DNA of 64,000 bases from Argopecten irradians (Eukaryota; Mollusca; Bivalvia; Pectinida; Pectinidae): NCBI RefSeq assembly GCF_041381155.1, contig NC_091138.1, positions 33,039,604 to 33,103,603 of the forward strand, read 5' to 3'. The notes under the pieces are model-generated. The model was not told the DNA's origin. It did not search any database and saw only the letters and a list, made by a program, of their open reading frames with translations. Of this stretch, positions 35,555 through 46,760 are shown piece by piece (within the stretch, counting starts at the first letter, position 1; every line of letters starts with the position of its first letter). A program made the translations under genes and the position numbers.

Positions 35555-37907
35555 TTTATATCAGAGAAATGTGTCAGCCACATGGACGTTTGGTCGGTAA
35601 TGCCCGAGGCGTGTTCTATAATTGTTTAACTAGTCCGTGTAATTAATAATTGAAATGTGAAAATGTTTCGAAAATTAAGATGAAAATTGGTAAAATTGCC
35701 TCATTTTTAGAATGAAGTGGTTCCCATTCTTTGCGAGTACACCGGAGTGGTGTATTCCTGTTTTGGTTTGTGTGAGAATTAAGTGACCTGAGATAGGAAC
35801 CTGAAAGTAAACATGGGGGGACAATCCAATCTGGGTATATGTCGTTATGTGTTGTGCTGTGGGGGGGGTTGGGGTCACCGGATGCGGGTGGAGCGGGGGG
35901 GGGTGGCGGCGTAGGGGGGCTCTTAAAAAAGATCAGGCTGAAGAAATCATGTGAGGTTGGGCAGTTGTAACTTGAGATGGTGGGGGGGTTTTTTAGATAT
36001 TATAGTGTAGAATAGCGTACAGATTAACTTGGAATGTTGGAAAGGGTGCTTTATACATTGATTGGGTCATTTGCGATTTTTGGGGTTTTTTAACCATGGC
36101 TTTTTTTTGGGTTTCATTTAGTCGCATTGGATTTTGTGAGCAACTTTGCATCCATTATGGGTACTGTATATCTTTCTTTTTTTGTTCCGAGTGTTAGGTT
36201 ATTTCTGTTTTGTTTGTTGCACCCTTCGCCCACGTCACCCAATATCTTCCGCAATACGGTTACCACTTTTTGATTAGAACTTCGCCAATCAAAGATACAG
36301 ATGTGTACTTAAGTCAGCTACATGACTACATTATTTAGTTTTGTGTTTGTTAGAATCAGACCTGTTACTACAGTATGAAGACCATAAATGGTATTCTGAT
36401 ACAAGTCTACTAACAGAGGACAATAAATGTGAAAATTTGGTTTCAGGACTAGAAGAAGGATTTTTTAACAATTGCGCAGATAGAATTGGCTAAGTTTTTG
36501 TTGGTTTTTTTTATATGTTGAGCTCTACTCTCGTTGTAAAAGTTAGGAATTTAGAATCCTTATATTAAAGAAGCTTATGGTATCTATAGTTGCTATATGT
36601 GTAAAAAAAATTCCTTTATATTTTTAAAAGGTAATTGAAAAGCTATCTCAAGGCCCTGGACAAGACAATATGGGGCTAGGCAATAAGTGTGATGCAAGAA
36701 TGTATAATCATTGGGTCTAGTGGACTACTATGTAAACCATTATAGTTCTGTATCAAACAGTAGAAACAGATCCGAAAAAGTATTGCATCATAATTTGTTA
36801 TTTAATGTTTACAGTTGAATGAAAGGAAATTTTTAATAAGAATTATACTGTTTTAAAAATTTTCTGTTCCATGGATCTTCTTAGGTCCAGATTGCGAAAA
36901 AAAGTTTACTTTCAAGGAGCACTCAAATCAACATTCTTCAGTCTTCTATATGATGCTTTTTGTATGTTAGGTTGTTACGTTCCAACTTGTATAGAGGTCT
37001 GTCCAAGGGAGATTGAAACTTTTCTGTTTTCTATGTGTCACTATTGGCATGCATGGGTGTCTGAAAGAAAAATGAAGCCAAACAATGTTTTTTGGAGTAT
37101 CGGTCTGAAATATGGGGGGGAACAAAAAAAATTGAAGATGATCAATGGTTTCAAAGATATAATTAAATGTAATATAAATGTAGGTTCATTCTTACGGTTT
37201 TGTTTTTTTGGATGTATTAGATGAATAAGATCACCTTTTTGATAAGTTGATGGAATGTGTCATCTGGATTGCATTTGATAGAAATGCAAATATTGTTTCA
37301 GTAAACAAGATTACAGAAATTCATATCCTATAGTTCCAACTCAAAAAAGTCAGGATATAACTTTTAATGATCCATGGTTGCAGTACATTTCAACTCTGGT
37401 TGTAAAGTTTGTCATATCCATATGAACCAGGTACAGTTGTAATACATATACAAACACTATTGTTATTATTAAGGGACCAGAAATAGTTATCTGTGATGTG
37501 TCCTCACAAATAGTATGTGCTAAACAAATAAAAGAAGCTAGAAAACCTATGACATGTACTAGTTGTATATGTGTATTTTACAGAAGCCATATACAATTTA
37601 CTATTTATACCTAGAGGCGATTAACGCTACATGGCTAGTCAATGTAAATTCCTGTATATACATATGTATGGGTGTATGATCAACATCGTTACAGAAACAT
37701 TAGTGCTAGAACAAAAATTTACAAATTAGTAAAATCTTACTAAAAATATGTACATCAGAACGGTTATTGTAAGTTGACCCTGGGTTGCATTAGTATTTAT
37801 AGTATTAATTGAAATCGAAATATTAGCTTGGATAATGCACTAGTCTGGGGCTGAAATTGTAGCTTGTACTCATGCTATTACAACGGTACATTTTATAAAT
37901 ATTTCAG

Positions 37908-38003
37908 GGCATTCGCATTACCCTTCCTAAAGGAGGCCCCACTAAGATGACCGCTAGTTTGCCCTCAGGGTTTACGTTGTACGCGTTTATAGGCGGAAAA
38001 CAG
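37908..38003 (+). CDS. Candidate internal exon, unknown gene
   Basis: This 96-bp segment is open in only one frame, for 32 codons: GIRITLPKGGPTKMTASL then PSGFTLYAFIGGKQ. It is bracketed by a good acceptor (ATATTTCAG) and a perfect donor (CAG/GTATGT), both phase 0. It is GC-richer than its surroundings. I do not recognise the protein, and partner exons were not established. Confidence 0.38.
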
Positions 38004-38233
38004 GTATGTGTAAACATTGTGACCATATGTGACCATCTCATATTTATGAGAAATATACTTGCTAGGGGACTATTTACATAATGATCCAAAATACGAAGGA
38101 CTCACTCACTATCAAGCGTGTAGCTGGGAATTGTGTAAACGGGGTGTTGGTAGTAGGCCTAGTGTACTGTACAGTAGCTATAAAGCAGGTACGGAGGCCG
38201 ACGTGCTCGTTTTGAATGCTGTTCTCTGCACGT

Positions 38234-38351
38234 TATAAAACATAGTTGTAATTAACACTGTCCATGGTGTTGTAATTGTTTTACCGAGTCAGATGTTGGG
38301 ATTGTCGTGTTTTGTTACTCGCTCATGTGCCTCTTCTTTCGCCATTTTATG
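38234..38351 (+). CDS. Candidate TATA promoter and short first exon
   Basis: A TATAAAA box at 38234-38240 is followed 53 bp later by ATG at 38293. The frame reads MLGLSCFVTRSCASSFAIL to a strong GTGAGT donor (exon end 38351, phase 2). The arrangement resembles a first exon, but the strand is T-rich and no continuation was identified before LINE sequence begins at 38561. Confidence 0.2.
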
Positions 38352-38560
38352 GTGAGTCAGTTTGGTTGTTCGTTTGGCGGACGCGGAAACATTTTGGTTT
38401 CAAAACTATGCGGTATGGCATGTTTTGTTTACTTTCGGAGAGTGGTGGGGTGGTTTGCGTCATGCGTTAAGTTGAACGTCACTCATAGGAAGTCGCGCGA
38501 CGAGGACTTTTATGGATTCCCATGGTAGATATTATTATTTTCTTCAGCATGTACAGCGAT

Positions 38561-40216
38561 TTAGAGACGGTAGTAAACAATTTGGAATTTCTCTAATTTC
38601 ATAAGAAATTTATCACCGGATTTTTTAATACGATTTTTACCCGCTTTAAAATAATCATATAAACAATTTAAACTCATTTGAGGTCCCGATGATTTTTGCT
38701 TTGCAAACTTCTTATGAAATTGTCTTGGGTTATATTTCCGTAAGTTATCCAACATATCCCCTTCCATTCTTATATATTGCCTCTTTTTCTTAGATTCCAA
38801 TCGCTTATATATACTCTTACATTCAATTAAAATACCGTGATTATTACGTGATTTACAGCTATTGAAGTCACGTAAAGCATTTCGATACACATACCATTTG
38901 TTTTTCAGTTCAACATCAAACCATGGCTTGTCTTCGTGTGTAAATTTATTTGTGTATTCAAAAACACAGTCACCACGCCCTGCTACACTTGCACGTTCTG
39001 TGTGGAACCGCTGACGCACGCGAGTCGACACGAAGATGTGACATAGCATTAGTAATCTCTTGCGTTAGTGTATGGACGCGATTATCAAACAATATCTTGT
39101 GTAACACTATACCTTCAATGCGCACCGAGTTATTAATTTCCGTTATATTAAATTCCAAATTTTCCAAAAAACTGATTTTTCAAATCATCATTCCATCGAT
39201 AGACGGTACGTGTGTTGTAGGCACACGTGTCCTCGCGTGTGTCGCTACTATCGACCAATCGGGGAAACTGTATTAATTTGCACGTGTAGGGGGGCGTGGT
39301 CAGATGTCATATTAAAATTTCCAACAAAAAACTTATGTACACATGTGAATAAGGTTGGACTCATTAAAAGATAATCAATTACACTCGATCCATTGTGTCC
39401 ACAATATGTGTAACCATTTTTAGAACATAAACCTTCTCTTCCATTACAAATTCGTACACCACATGTTTTACAGAGTTCAATTAAACGATTACCGAACTGG
39501 TTTACTACACTGTCGGGGTTGACCCGCCTCTGAATGTCAACGTCAGGTATATACGGAATTAAATTAGAAAGTTGTCTTGTAACATTAGTATGCAAGCTAT
39601 CATTTTGAATAAAGTCATTTAGACTACCTGTGCGACTGTTAAAATCGCCTAATAACATAATTTCACCGTCCTGGGTATATTTACTTATACTTGTTTCCAA
39701 TTCATAAAATAAATCACAATTATATTGATTGTAATATTGAGAGCCAACAGGGGGCATATAAACACACGCAAGAAAAATATCTTTATCTTTACCTGTCAAT
39801 GTTTTGGATATCTTTACCCATACTACTGAGTCAAAAATAATCTCGCATAAAGAAACATAATCTTTTAATTTTGAATTGATCAAAATACATATACCACCTC
39901 CTTGTACGTAAGCCGTTCGTTTTCTAGGTATGAAATAAGACTTAAAACCATCAATTTCTACAGAGTAATCATTTGGAATCCAACATTCTGAAAGAAATAC
40001 AATATCATATTTTTTTATATAAGAATTAAAATCTTTTATCTTCAACTTTGTGTCTAAACCACCATTAATGTTCCAGGATAATACAGAAATTGTCTCACTC
40101 TCTATATGTGTGTGACTGTCCTAACGTCGTCCTCTACCGGTCGCTCCCTGACGGGCGGGGGTCCGTCTAAACAACGGGGTGTAGGAGTTTGAAGCTTGCT
40201 TTGTACATAATGAGAT
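38561..40216 (-). mobile_element. LINE fragment: endonuclease domain and linker
   Basis: The minus strand encodes an APE-type endonuclease from about 40095 (ISVLSWNINGGLD). It continues with FLSECWIPNDYSVEIDGF, VQGGGICILI, CVYMPPVG, LLGDFNSRTG and the SDHAPL box near 39270. It then runs through a frame-disrupted linker (FTHEDKPWFDVELKNKWYVY, then NLRKYNPRQFHKKFAKQKSS, LYDYFK) to 38561. Together with 33640-34330 it would make most of one non-LTR retrotransposon lacking the C-terminal half of its reverse transcriptase. Inactive copy. Confidence 0.85.
40166..40216. repeat. Direct repeat copy 2 upstream of the LINE endonuclease
   Basis: Near-identical to 33580-33633, with a few-base insertion ('ttgaagc') in the middle. 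Confidence 0.8.
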
Positions 40217-41354
40217 GTTGTGCCATAAAGATACGCCGGTTATTGAATATATATGTTCTTATTATAATTTAGATTTAGTCGATGGTGACCCCTAGATATT
40301 TCCGAGACTCTGAATTTTATTTCCTCATGTAATACGCTTTAACCTTAGGCGGTTTTTCATCCTAGAAATGTCACACACTTATTGACATTTTTCTTCTGTC
40401 ATTCATTCTCCCAAGTTGCGAGTGATTTAAGATTTGTTTTAGTTTTTTGGGGAAAAAAAGTGACGAGAAACTTTCATCAACAAATGATTTTGTATTATAT
40501 GTAGCAATATACTATGTAAATGTAATTGATGAATGCAGGGACATGAAGTCACCGACCATTTCTTCATTGAGTACCCCAGAGAGGAGTGAGACACTATCCG
40601 GTTCCATTCCGTATGACGTTTTGATGTCTATTAATTAGAAAAGAGGAAAACGAGAAAACAACTTCCGGGTTGATAACATGGTATCTTAATTTAGATAATA
40701 ACCGGGAGTAAGGAAGTTTTTTCAACGGGTCTAAAATGTGTAACAGAGGCATGTTTATTTGTTTATTTTTGTCATGTTTCCTGGCAAAATGGTCGTAGGT
40801 TTGAAAAAAGAGCAAGAGCTGGATATATTCCAATGTCAATTTCATTAAGGCTCTATCTGTTACTCTATTTTGTCTGATCCTGTAGTTATACCCGTCTGTA
40901 GATTATATAGCAGTTTAGAAGCCCGTCTCATTTGCGACAATGGATGCATTCTGGTAAATCTTAGATATTTAATTTCCAAGGACACTGAAACAGCTGTCTT
41001 GGTTTTTAGGGTCAAAGTAGGTACAGCAGTACCATCTGTTGGGTATCTAATTGGAGAGATGGTTTTTGTGCACGTCCATCGTTTTGCTCTGGAAAAGGCT
41101 CATTTTTCATTGTTTTTTTTTTAGATCTGTTGTTGTAGTTTTGTGCATGTCATTATATTTCCATATCTTGTGGCTTAACTTTTTCATATCTTTGTACGGT
41201 TTCCTCTTTTATATTAATGATTCATTCATACCGCTGATTCCCGAAGAAGTATTCAAGATATCTCATTGAATTATTTGGTCGATAGATATGTTTTGGGTGC
41301 CAAAATACGTTTTTGTCCGCCTTACAAGTGGAGGATTATAATTATAATTAGAAT
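40217..41354. other. Intergenic DNA between LINE and SINE pieces
   Basis: An 86-codon plus-strand open frame ends at 41124 (with VKVGTAVPSVGYLIGEM). It has internal splice-like signals, but the protein is not recognisable. Left as unsupported. Confidence 0.4.
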
Positions 41355-41605
41355 TGTACCTGCTCCAGCATTGCATGATCGTAAAAGGTGGTTTAATCTT
41401 TCCTGCTGACTTTGTCTTTCCTGACGTCTCCTTTCACAGTGCCTTACTTTTGGCCTTCAGTTGAGAGCTCGAACCTGTAAGGAAGGCCCTGGATTATGTC
41501 CCCTGGCAATGTGGTAGTTTCAGTTCCTGCTTAGTGCTCATCATACAGGAAGTAGAACGGCTGGTTTGCCCGTTGTCAGTGTAATTTGACCAGTAGTGTG
41601 TTAGT
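41355..41605 (+). mobile_element. Family 2 SINE-like repeat, fragment, opposite orientation
   Basis: Forward copy of the family 2 body: 'gcatgatcgtaaaaggtggt', 'tacttttggccttcagttga', 'tcctgcttagtgctcatcat' and 'gtttgcccgttgtcagtgta'. No tRNA head is kept. Confidence 0.7.
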
Positions 41606-42392
41606 TTTTTTTTGTTTTTTTGTTTTGTTATTTTTTACCTCATCTCTCATTTCGCTGATCTTAGTCATGATCCGGAAGTTTAGAATAGCATTCATTTTCA
41701 AGGTTTTCATTCGTTCGATTTAATTAGAGGTGTAAGTGTGCGAAAAGGGACAATGGGAACTCCGGATTGATTAAACCAACCGATCCCCCCAACACGATCT
41801 TATAACAGTTACAATAACTCGTCACTATAGACCAACTATATTTAATGTAAATATATCCACCAACAAAATATTTGAATAATTTTAGAATTCCTATTATAAT
41901 TACAAAATCAACAAGGTAAAAAGAGAGACATTAAAGTGAATAGTCGGGCAAAGAAAACCAGTCTAAATGCGTTCATTGGCCTTCCAAAAGTTCTCACATA
42001 TTAATACGACGGTAAAGTTCTGCTTAGTTTCCCAGTTCTGACCATTAAAGTAAAGAAAAGTTGAAAGCATTGAAAGCGAGGCTGCGTGGAAATATAACCA
42101 CGGACATAGTGAGCCGGGAGGACATTTTAGAATTTCCATACTTTAAATTAATTTCTTCGTACGCAGACAGATTTTGACGAGAGATTTTATTTTTCCATTT
42201 CATAAGAAATTATACTGGATACATTCACACCATTTTTACCGACTTAAGCCATCCTTGCCCGACTGTTCACTTTAAAAAATTAATACTTAATAAAAAAAAA
42301 CCACTTAAAGTTATACACAATTTGAGATTATCAGTCAATTAAGATCTACATGTCTTAACACTAATGCTGTTATGTATATCTCAGACCATGGG

Positions 42393-45300
42393 TTACTTCT
42401 TGACCTCCCCCTGTCGTCTTATCGCCCAGGTCAGTTCGTATGTTTTCGCAGCGTCCTCATACGAGCTCTTGATCAATAACTGTTTCCTCTGACGAACAGC
42501 TTTCATGAATGTGTCAAGCTCGCGTAAATACGTGTCATCATTTTCGAACACGAAATCCTGATCCTTATTGGGATCTGGTCCCTCTATATTGCGGACCCTT
42601 AGTATACTGGTAGGTTCATACGGATCAATAAGCGAGAGTTGGAGACCATCTAGCTGAACGTCAATGGTTGCCTGGTAACGACTTCCGGGTAACGTTACGG
42701 AGTGCATCAACGTGCCAAGACCCCCGTTCACAAACTTCCAGTGACTGAGGGTGACCCTCGGGATACGCTTGTCTGATGGTATTTCGTCCTCGGCTGTCAC
42801 ATGTCTTAGCTTTCCTGCCCCACCCTCATCCGAGTCGTTCAGCATGATGGTATGTAGTGACGTCATATCTACGTCTCCGACGATATACCTTGCCAGGTCA
42901 CAGAAGTGAGTGGCTTGCTCCACGATTGGCCCGCCGCTGAACTCGGTATTAAACCAGTATTTGTTGACTCCCTCGGTGTATGCGAAGTAATAACGTGCGT
43001 TGAAAGCCATCACCTTACCGCCATGTTGGGCAATCAGCTCCTTCATTTTCAGCACGGCTGCATGGTACCTGGAATCAGTAAAATTCAGAGATGAAACCTT
43101 ATCCATTTTAATTAATACATCACCAACGAGCAAGAAAAGTTACATATGTGTTATGCCACTTCACAATATTCGGCGATTGCCGAAATTTCCCGCATGAGAT
43201 TGTGTCTTGTTCTAAGCGAAATGCCGTACATAGAGCCAAAAGCACATTGTGTAAATTGAGCGTCAAAACTGTACCTTCTGTCTCTAGATTTTCTCGTATG
43301 ATGTCTTTGGAAGTATGTTTTAGTGACATAACTATAAACTGACAAGCGTTCCTACCAGCACATTGAGTTACCAAATGAGTACATCACATTTTTCGCAAGC
43401 GTGTTTGTTTGATTAATTCACTTCCTATTAACAGCCAGGGATGGATGGCTCACATGTATGCGTTGTGTGGTGTGTATGAAGTGCAAGTGGAATATTCATG
43501 TTATGTCTTCTTGTACTGTGGAACTCTTGCCGTTTTTAGCGCTATATCATTGAAACATGCTTGGCCTTCTGTTGAGCCCTCGTCCAAGTAAGGTCGGCTC
43601 ATAAGTCAGAGGTAGTACAGTGTACTGCAATTACCCATGTTTGTATTAGGCCTAGGGCTAATCGACGGGAGGGCCGACTAGGGTTTAGGGGAGCTTTGAT
43701 AACACATTGGTACATATCGCACCTGTGTTTGAATGAATTCCAGATTAATTCAAATCTAATGAATATCTTTTTTCTAATAGATTTTGATAAATATTTACAT
43801 TTTTCAATATATTCCAATATAATCATAAAATAGACTAATAATTACAGTTTTTTTTGTAACTGTTTAATTCAAAAACCTTTTGATTATAGTTTTAGCATTA
43901 AGATACACAATTATTTCTGTTATTGTTACGTGCCATATTGGTGTTTTATTCTATTATTATTATTATTTTATTTCGCATTTTATACAAGTCCGGTAACTCT
44001 GACTTCCCTTTATAGTCAGACTAGAGTAGAGATACTACAGTTACTCCCCCTATCTGTGAGTACTATTTCTAACACTTACTCATCTTCAACTGGCTACAAT
44101 ATACAAAATACCATAGGCGGGCGCATAGTGATGAAGTGTTCATAGGGTCTGGACAAAATCTCGATTTTTTTTTTTTAAATTTCGACTAAATATTTAATGT
44201 ATCAATTAAAAAATAGTATCAGTTGACTATTCAATCAAAGTATTTTACTTTTTTGATAACATTACTACCGAATGAAATCTTCTACCTGTAGAACATGAAT
44301 TTTGACATGATAGTGAAATATTTTCCTTTAAATAACATCACAGGTTAAATAACAAACAGATTTCATTTTTAAAAGTTTGCAAAAACTAATTTCCAGCATT
44401 CCATAAAAGATCTCTTAGACCTATCTCAGCGAAACAATTACTCTGGTGATTCTGGGTATCATTATTACTTATTAGCAGTTCATATTTGGAAAATTGGTTT
44501 TAAAAAGTGTACTGTCGCGATAAAGAATGAAACAAAAGGCCCAATGGGCCTCAACGGTCATCTGACCATATTAACAAGATATAGAGTAGAACTGAAATAC
44601 ACAGTAAATTATTCGTTTAAATATTTTAGCCTTTTTGACCCCTGTGACTTTGAATGAAGGTCGAGGTCATTCATTTGAACAAACATGGTAGCACTTCATA
44701 CCAGCATGCTACAGGCCTAATATCAGTACCATTTGCCTTTCGGTTAATTGAGAAGTAGTTTAAACCTTTTAGCCTTTTTGACCCCTGTGACCTTGACTGA
44801 AGGTCATTCATTTGAACAAATTTGGTAGCCCTTCAGCCCAGCATACTACAGGCCCAATATCAGTATCCAAGGCCTTTCGCTTAATGAAAGAAGTCGTCTA
44901 AAGATTTTGGCCTTTTTGACCCCTGTCATCTTGAATGAAGGTCACGGTCATACATTTAAACAAACTTGGCAGCCCTTCATCCCAGTATGCTACAGGACCA
45001 ATATAAGTACCCTGGGCTATTTGGTTAATGAGAAGAGGTCGTTAAAAAGACATTAGCCTTTTTGACCCCTTTGACCTTGAATGAAGGTCAAGGTTATTCA
45101 TTTGAACAAACTTGGTAGCACTTTATCCCAGCAAGCTACAAGCCAAATATCAGTAGATACATCTGCCCAGCGCCTTTTGGTTAATGAGGAGAAGTCGTTT
45201 AAAGATTTAAGCCTTTTTGACCCCTGAGACCTTGAATGGAGGTCAAGGTCATTCATTTGAACAAAATTGGTAGTCCTTCATCCCAGCTTGCTACAGGCCA

Positions 45301-46422
45301 AATATCAGTACCCTGGGCCTTTCGGTTATTGAGAAGTCGTTTCAATGAAAAGTTCACGCACGGCGGACGGCACACGAAGACGGACGGTGCATGATGACAA
45401 TAGGTCATCCTGACTCTTCAGGTCAGATGACCTTAATAAAAATAACTTGAATGAAATCAATGTCTGATCAGTATGTTGGCACCTGCTGATTAATTAAAAG
45501 CTTTTTTTCTGATTTTTTTATTGCGGATTTTCGGGTATCAAATTAAATCAAGGAAATTTATGAAGTCACTGTGGTTAAAATGTTTATCATGGTGTTGAAA
45601 CCACCTTAAAATAATTTTCAAATATACGATAAGTTTTTGTATTATTTGGTTCGATTAGGTTAACATCCTATTAATAGTCATGATCATTTTAGGACGTATT
45701 ATACCATATTTATAGGCGGAGGAAAGTATGAGTACCTAGAGAAAAACTAACCGACCAGCAGCCAATACCTAATTGACCGCCCCACGTGAGATTCGAACTC
45801 GCGACCCATATATGGAGGGGTTGTGGTAATATGTCGGGATATCTTAATCACTTTGTCTCTAGATTCTACGGCAAATTTATATAATAAAGCAAAGTCTCGG
45901 AAGTGACACCTCCTGACCACTTTTCTGAAATACATTCTAAAATAATCCTTGTGCGTACCTGAACATATACCCCACAGACAGAACTACGTCATTGGTCTGA
46001 CAGGCTTCTGCGATTGAACTCACATAGGGAGAAAATTCTTCGGGTGGAACAAGCGAAAGAGGTTTTTCTACAAAAGCATGTATCCCAGCTCGAGTGAACT
46101 CTAGTTCCAGATTTTTCCCGCTCTTCGGAGAGCCTCTGAAAGCTGGGGGTATCCCTATGAAGACCACATCCGGTTTCATTGCGAGTAACTCCCTGTAGTC
46201 GGTAAGGAGACGACAGTTTGTGTACATGTGACCATAGTCACGAGAGGCTAGTCTTTCCTTTAGTACTTCATCACTCCGACAGGTGTCGGGGTCAACAATT
46301 CCAACCACCTCGAGTCCACCAATCTTCTCGATGCGCGACGCATGGGCCCATGGTACTTCCGGTCTGCCAAAGTGAATAGCGCCAGCTCCGACAAACCCAA
46401 TCTTGAGAACGGCTTGACTCAT
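42393..46422 (-). CDS. Gfo/Idh/MocA family oxidoreductase, paralogue B (two coding exons)
   Basis: Exon 1 is 45959-46422 and exon 2 is 42393-43068, giving 379 residues. It is clearly homologous to 29363-30845 along its whole length, most strongly in exon 2 (NARYY(F/Y)AYTE, GGPIVEQATHFCDLARYIVG, DVQLDGLQLSLIDPYEP). Motifs are KIGFVGAGA at 7-15 (dinucleotide loop), VDPDT at 43-47 and EKP at 119-121 (catalytic Lys). The intron is in the same place, splitting Arg155 of GYMFR/Y, but is 2890 bp because SINE and tandem-repeat sequence sits in it. The ATG has an in-frame TAA two codons upstream, so the start is firm; an acceptor (TTGTAG) lies about 22 nt before it. A possible 5' UTR exon at 47399-47437 has a strong GTGAGC donor. 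An AATAAA on the minus strand (42186-42191) is about 200 bp past the stop. Probably a soluble enzyme; substrate unknown. Confidence 0.92.
43412..43600 (-). mobile_element. Family 2 SINE-like repeat, fragment in intron of paralogue B
   Basis: 'ctattaacagccaggg', 'cgttgtgtggtgtgtatgaa', 'gttatgtcttcttgtactgt' and 'ggaactcttgcc' match 16850-17000. It lies in the intron and has lost its head. Confidence 0.65.
44536..45432. repeat. Intronic repeat element, five units of about 140-155 bp
   Basis: Units begin 'gcctttttgacccctgtgac' at 44629, 44772, 44910, 45056 and 45211. Each continues 'tgaatgaaggtcaaggtcat', 'catttgaacaaacttggta' and 'ctacaggccaaatatcagta'. The ends carry 'ggtcatctgacc' and its complement 'ggtcagatgacc', suggesting a transposable element with terminal inverted motifs and an internally repeated core. 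A second copy lies at 60476-60868 inside NOL12 intron 4. No coding capacity. Confidence 0.8.
45651..45862 (-). mobile_element. tRNA-derived SINE, family 1, in intron of paralogue B
   Basis: Reverse-complement copy. The tail block 'ggaggaaagtatgagtacct', the body 'gaccgccccacgtgagattc' and the B-box complement 'cgaactcgcgaccc' are followed by a tRNA-like head to about 45862. It is about 90 bp from exon 1 of the oxidoreductase. Confidence 0.75.
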
Positions 46423-46562
46423 TGCTTAAGATGAGGATATAACTACAATAAAAATATGGCGAAAAGTAACAAATAGTAAACCAAACCAGAAAGTCTTGCA
46501 CGAGGGCTAGAAATAAACTTTTGTCTGGAGACATTTGTAAAAATTACGACAAGAATAGAACC

Positions 46563-46760
46563 AGGGCCTATAGTTTCATGAACATTCCTTTACTTTAAGG
46601 AATTCCTTAACTCAAATTTACCTATAGAAAAGTATTACAAAAGTTAAGGAAAATATCTTAAGTTATGGAGCTTTCCTTAAAATCTGTAATGCTATTCTAT
46701 GGAGAATTTTTAGTTAAGGGATTTCTGAAATTTAAAAAATGTTCGTGAAACATGGCCCAT
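46563..46760. mobile_element. MITE of about 200 bp with inverted ends
   Basis: Left end 'gggcctatagtttcatgaac' then 'attcctt'; right end 'aaaatgttcgtgaaacatgg' then 'ccc'. The arms pair imperfectly (GGGCC, GTTTCA(T/C)GAACAT, CCTTAACT). It lies 140 bp upstream of oxidoreductase B. No coding capacity; the target duplication is unclear. Confidence 0.65.

Larger units (their letters stand above)
34331..38560. other. 4.2-kb GT-rich stretch between the two LINE fragments
   Basis: The plus strand is rich in G and T, with long T runs (35131-35152) and G runs (35860-35910). It has a CpG-richer patch at 34500-34830 with a TATA-like 'aatataaattcggcgccgc' near 34499. Candidate plus-strand exons are listed separately. 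The stretch may be an insertion that split one LINE, or host DNA between two LINE copies. Confidence 0.4.

Noticed and set aside
36871-37224. 117-codon plus-strand open frame
   Set aside because: No recognisable domain, repetitive aromatic and lysine use typical of T/A-rich noise, and no convincing splice sites.
40867-41124. 86-codon plus-strand open frame with VKVGTAVPSVGYLIGEM
   Set aside because: Looks slightly protein-like but gives no family match by eye and no clear partner exon.
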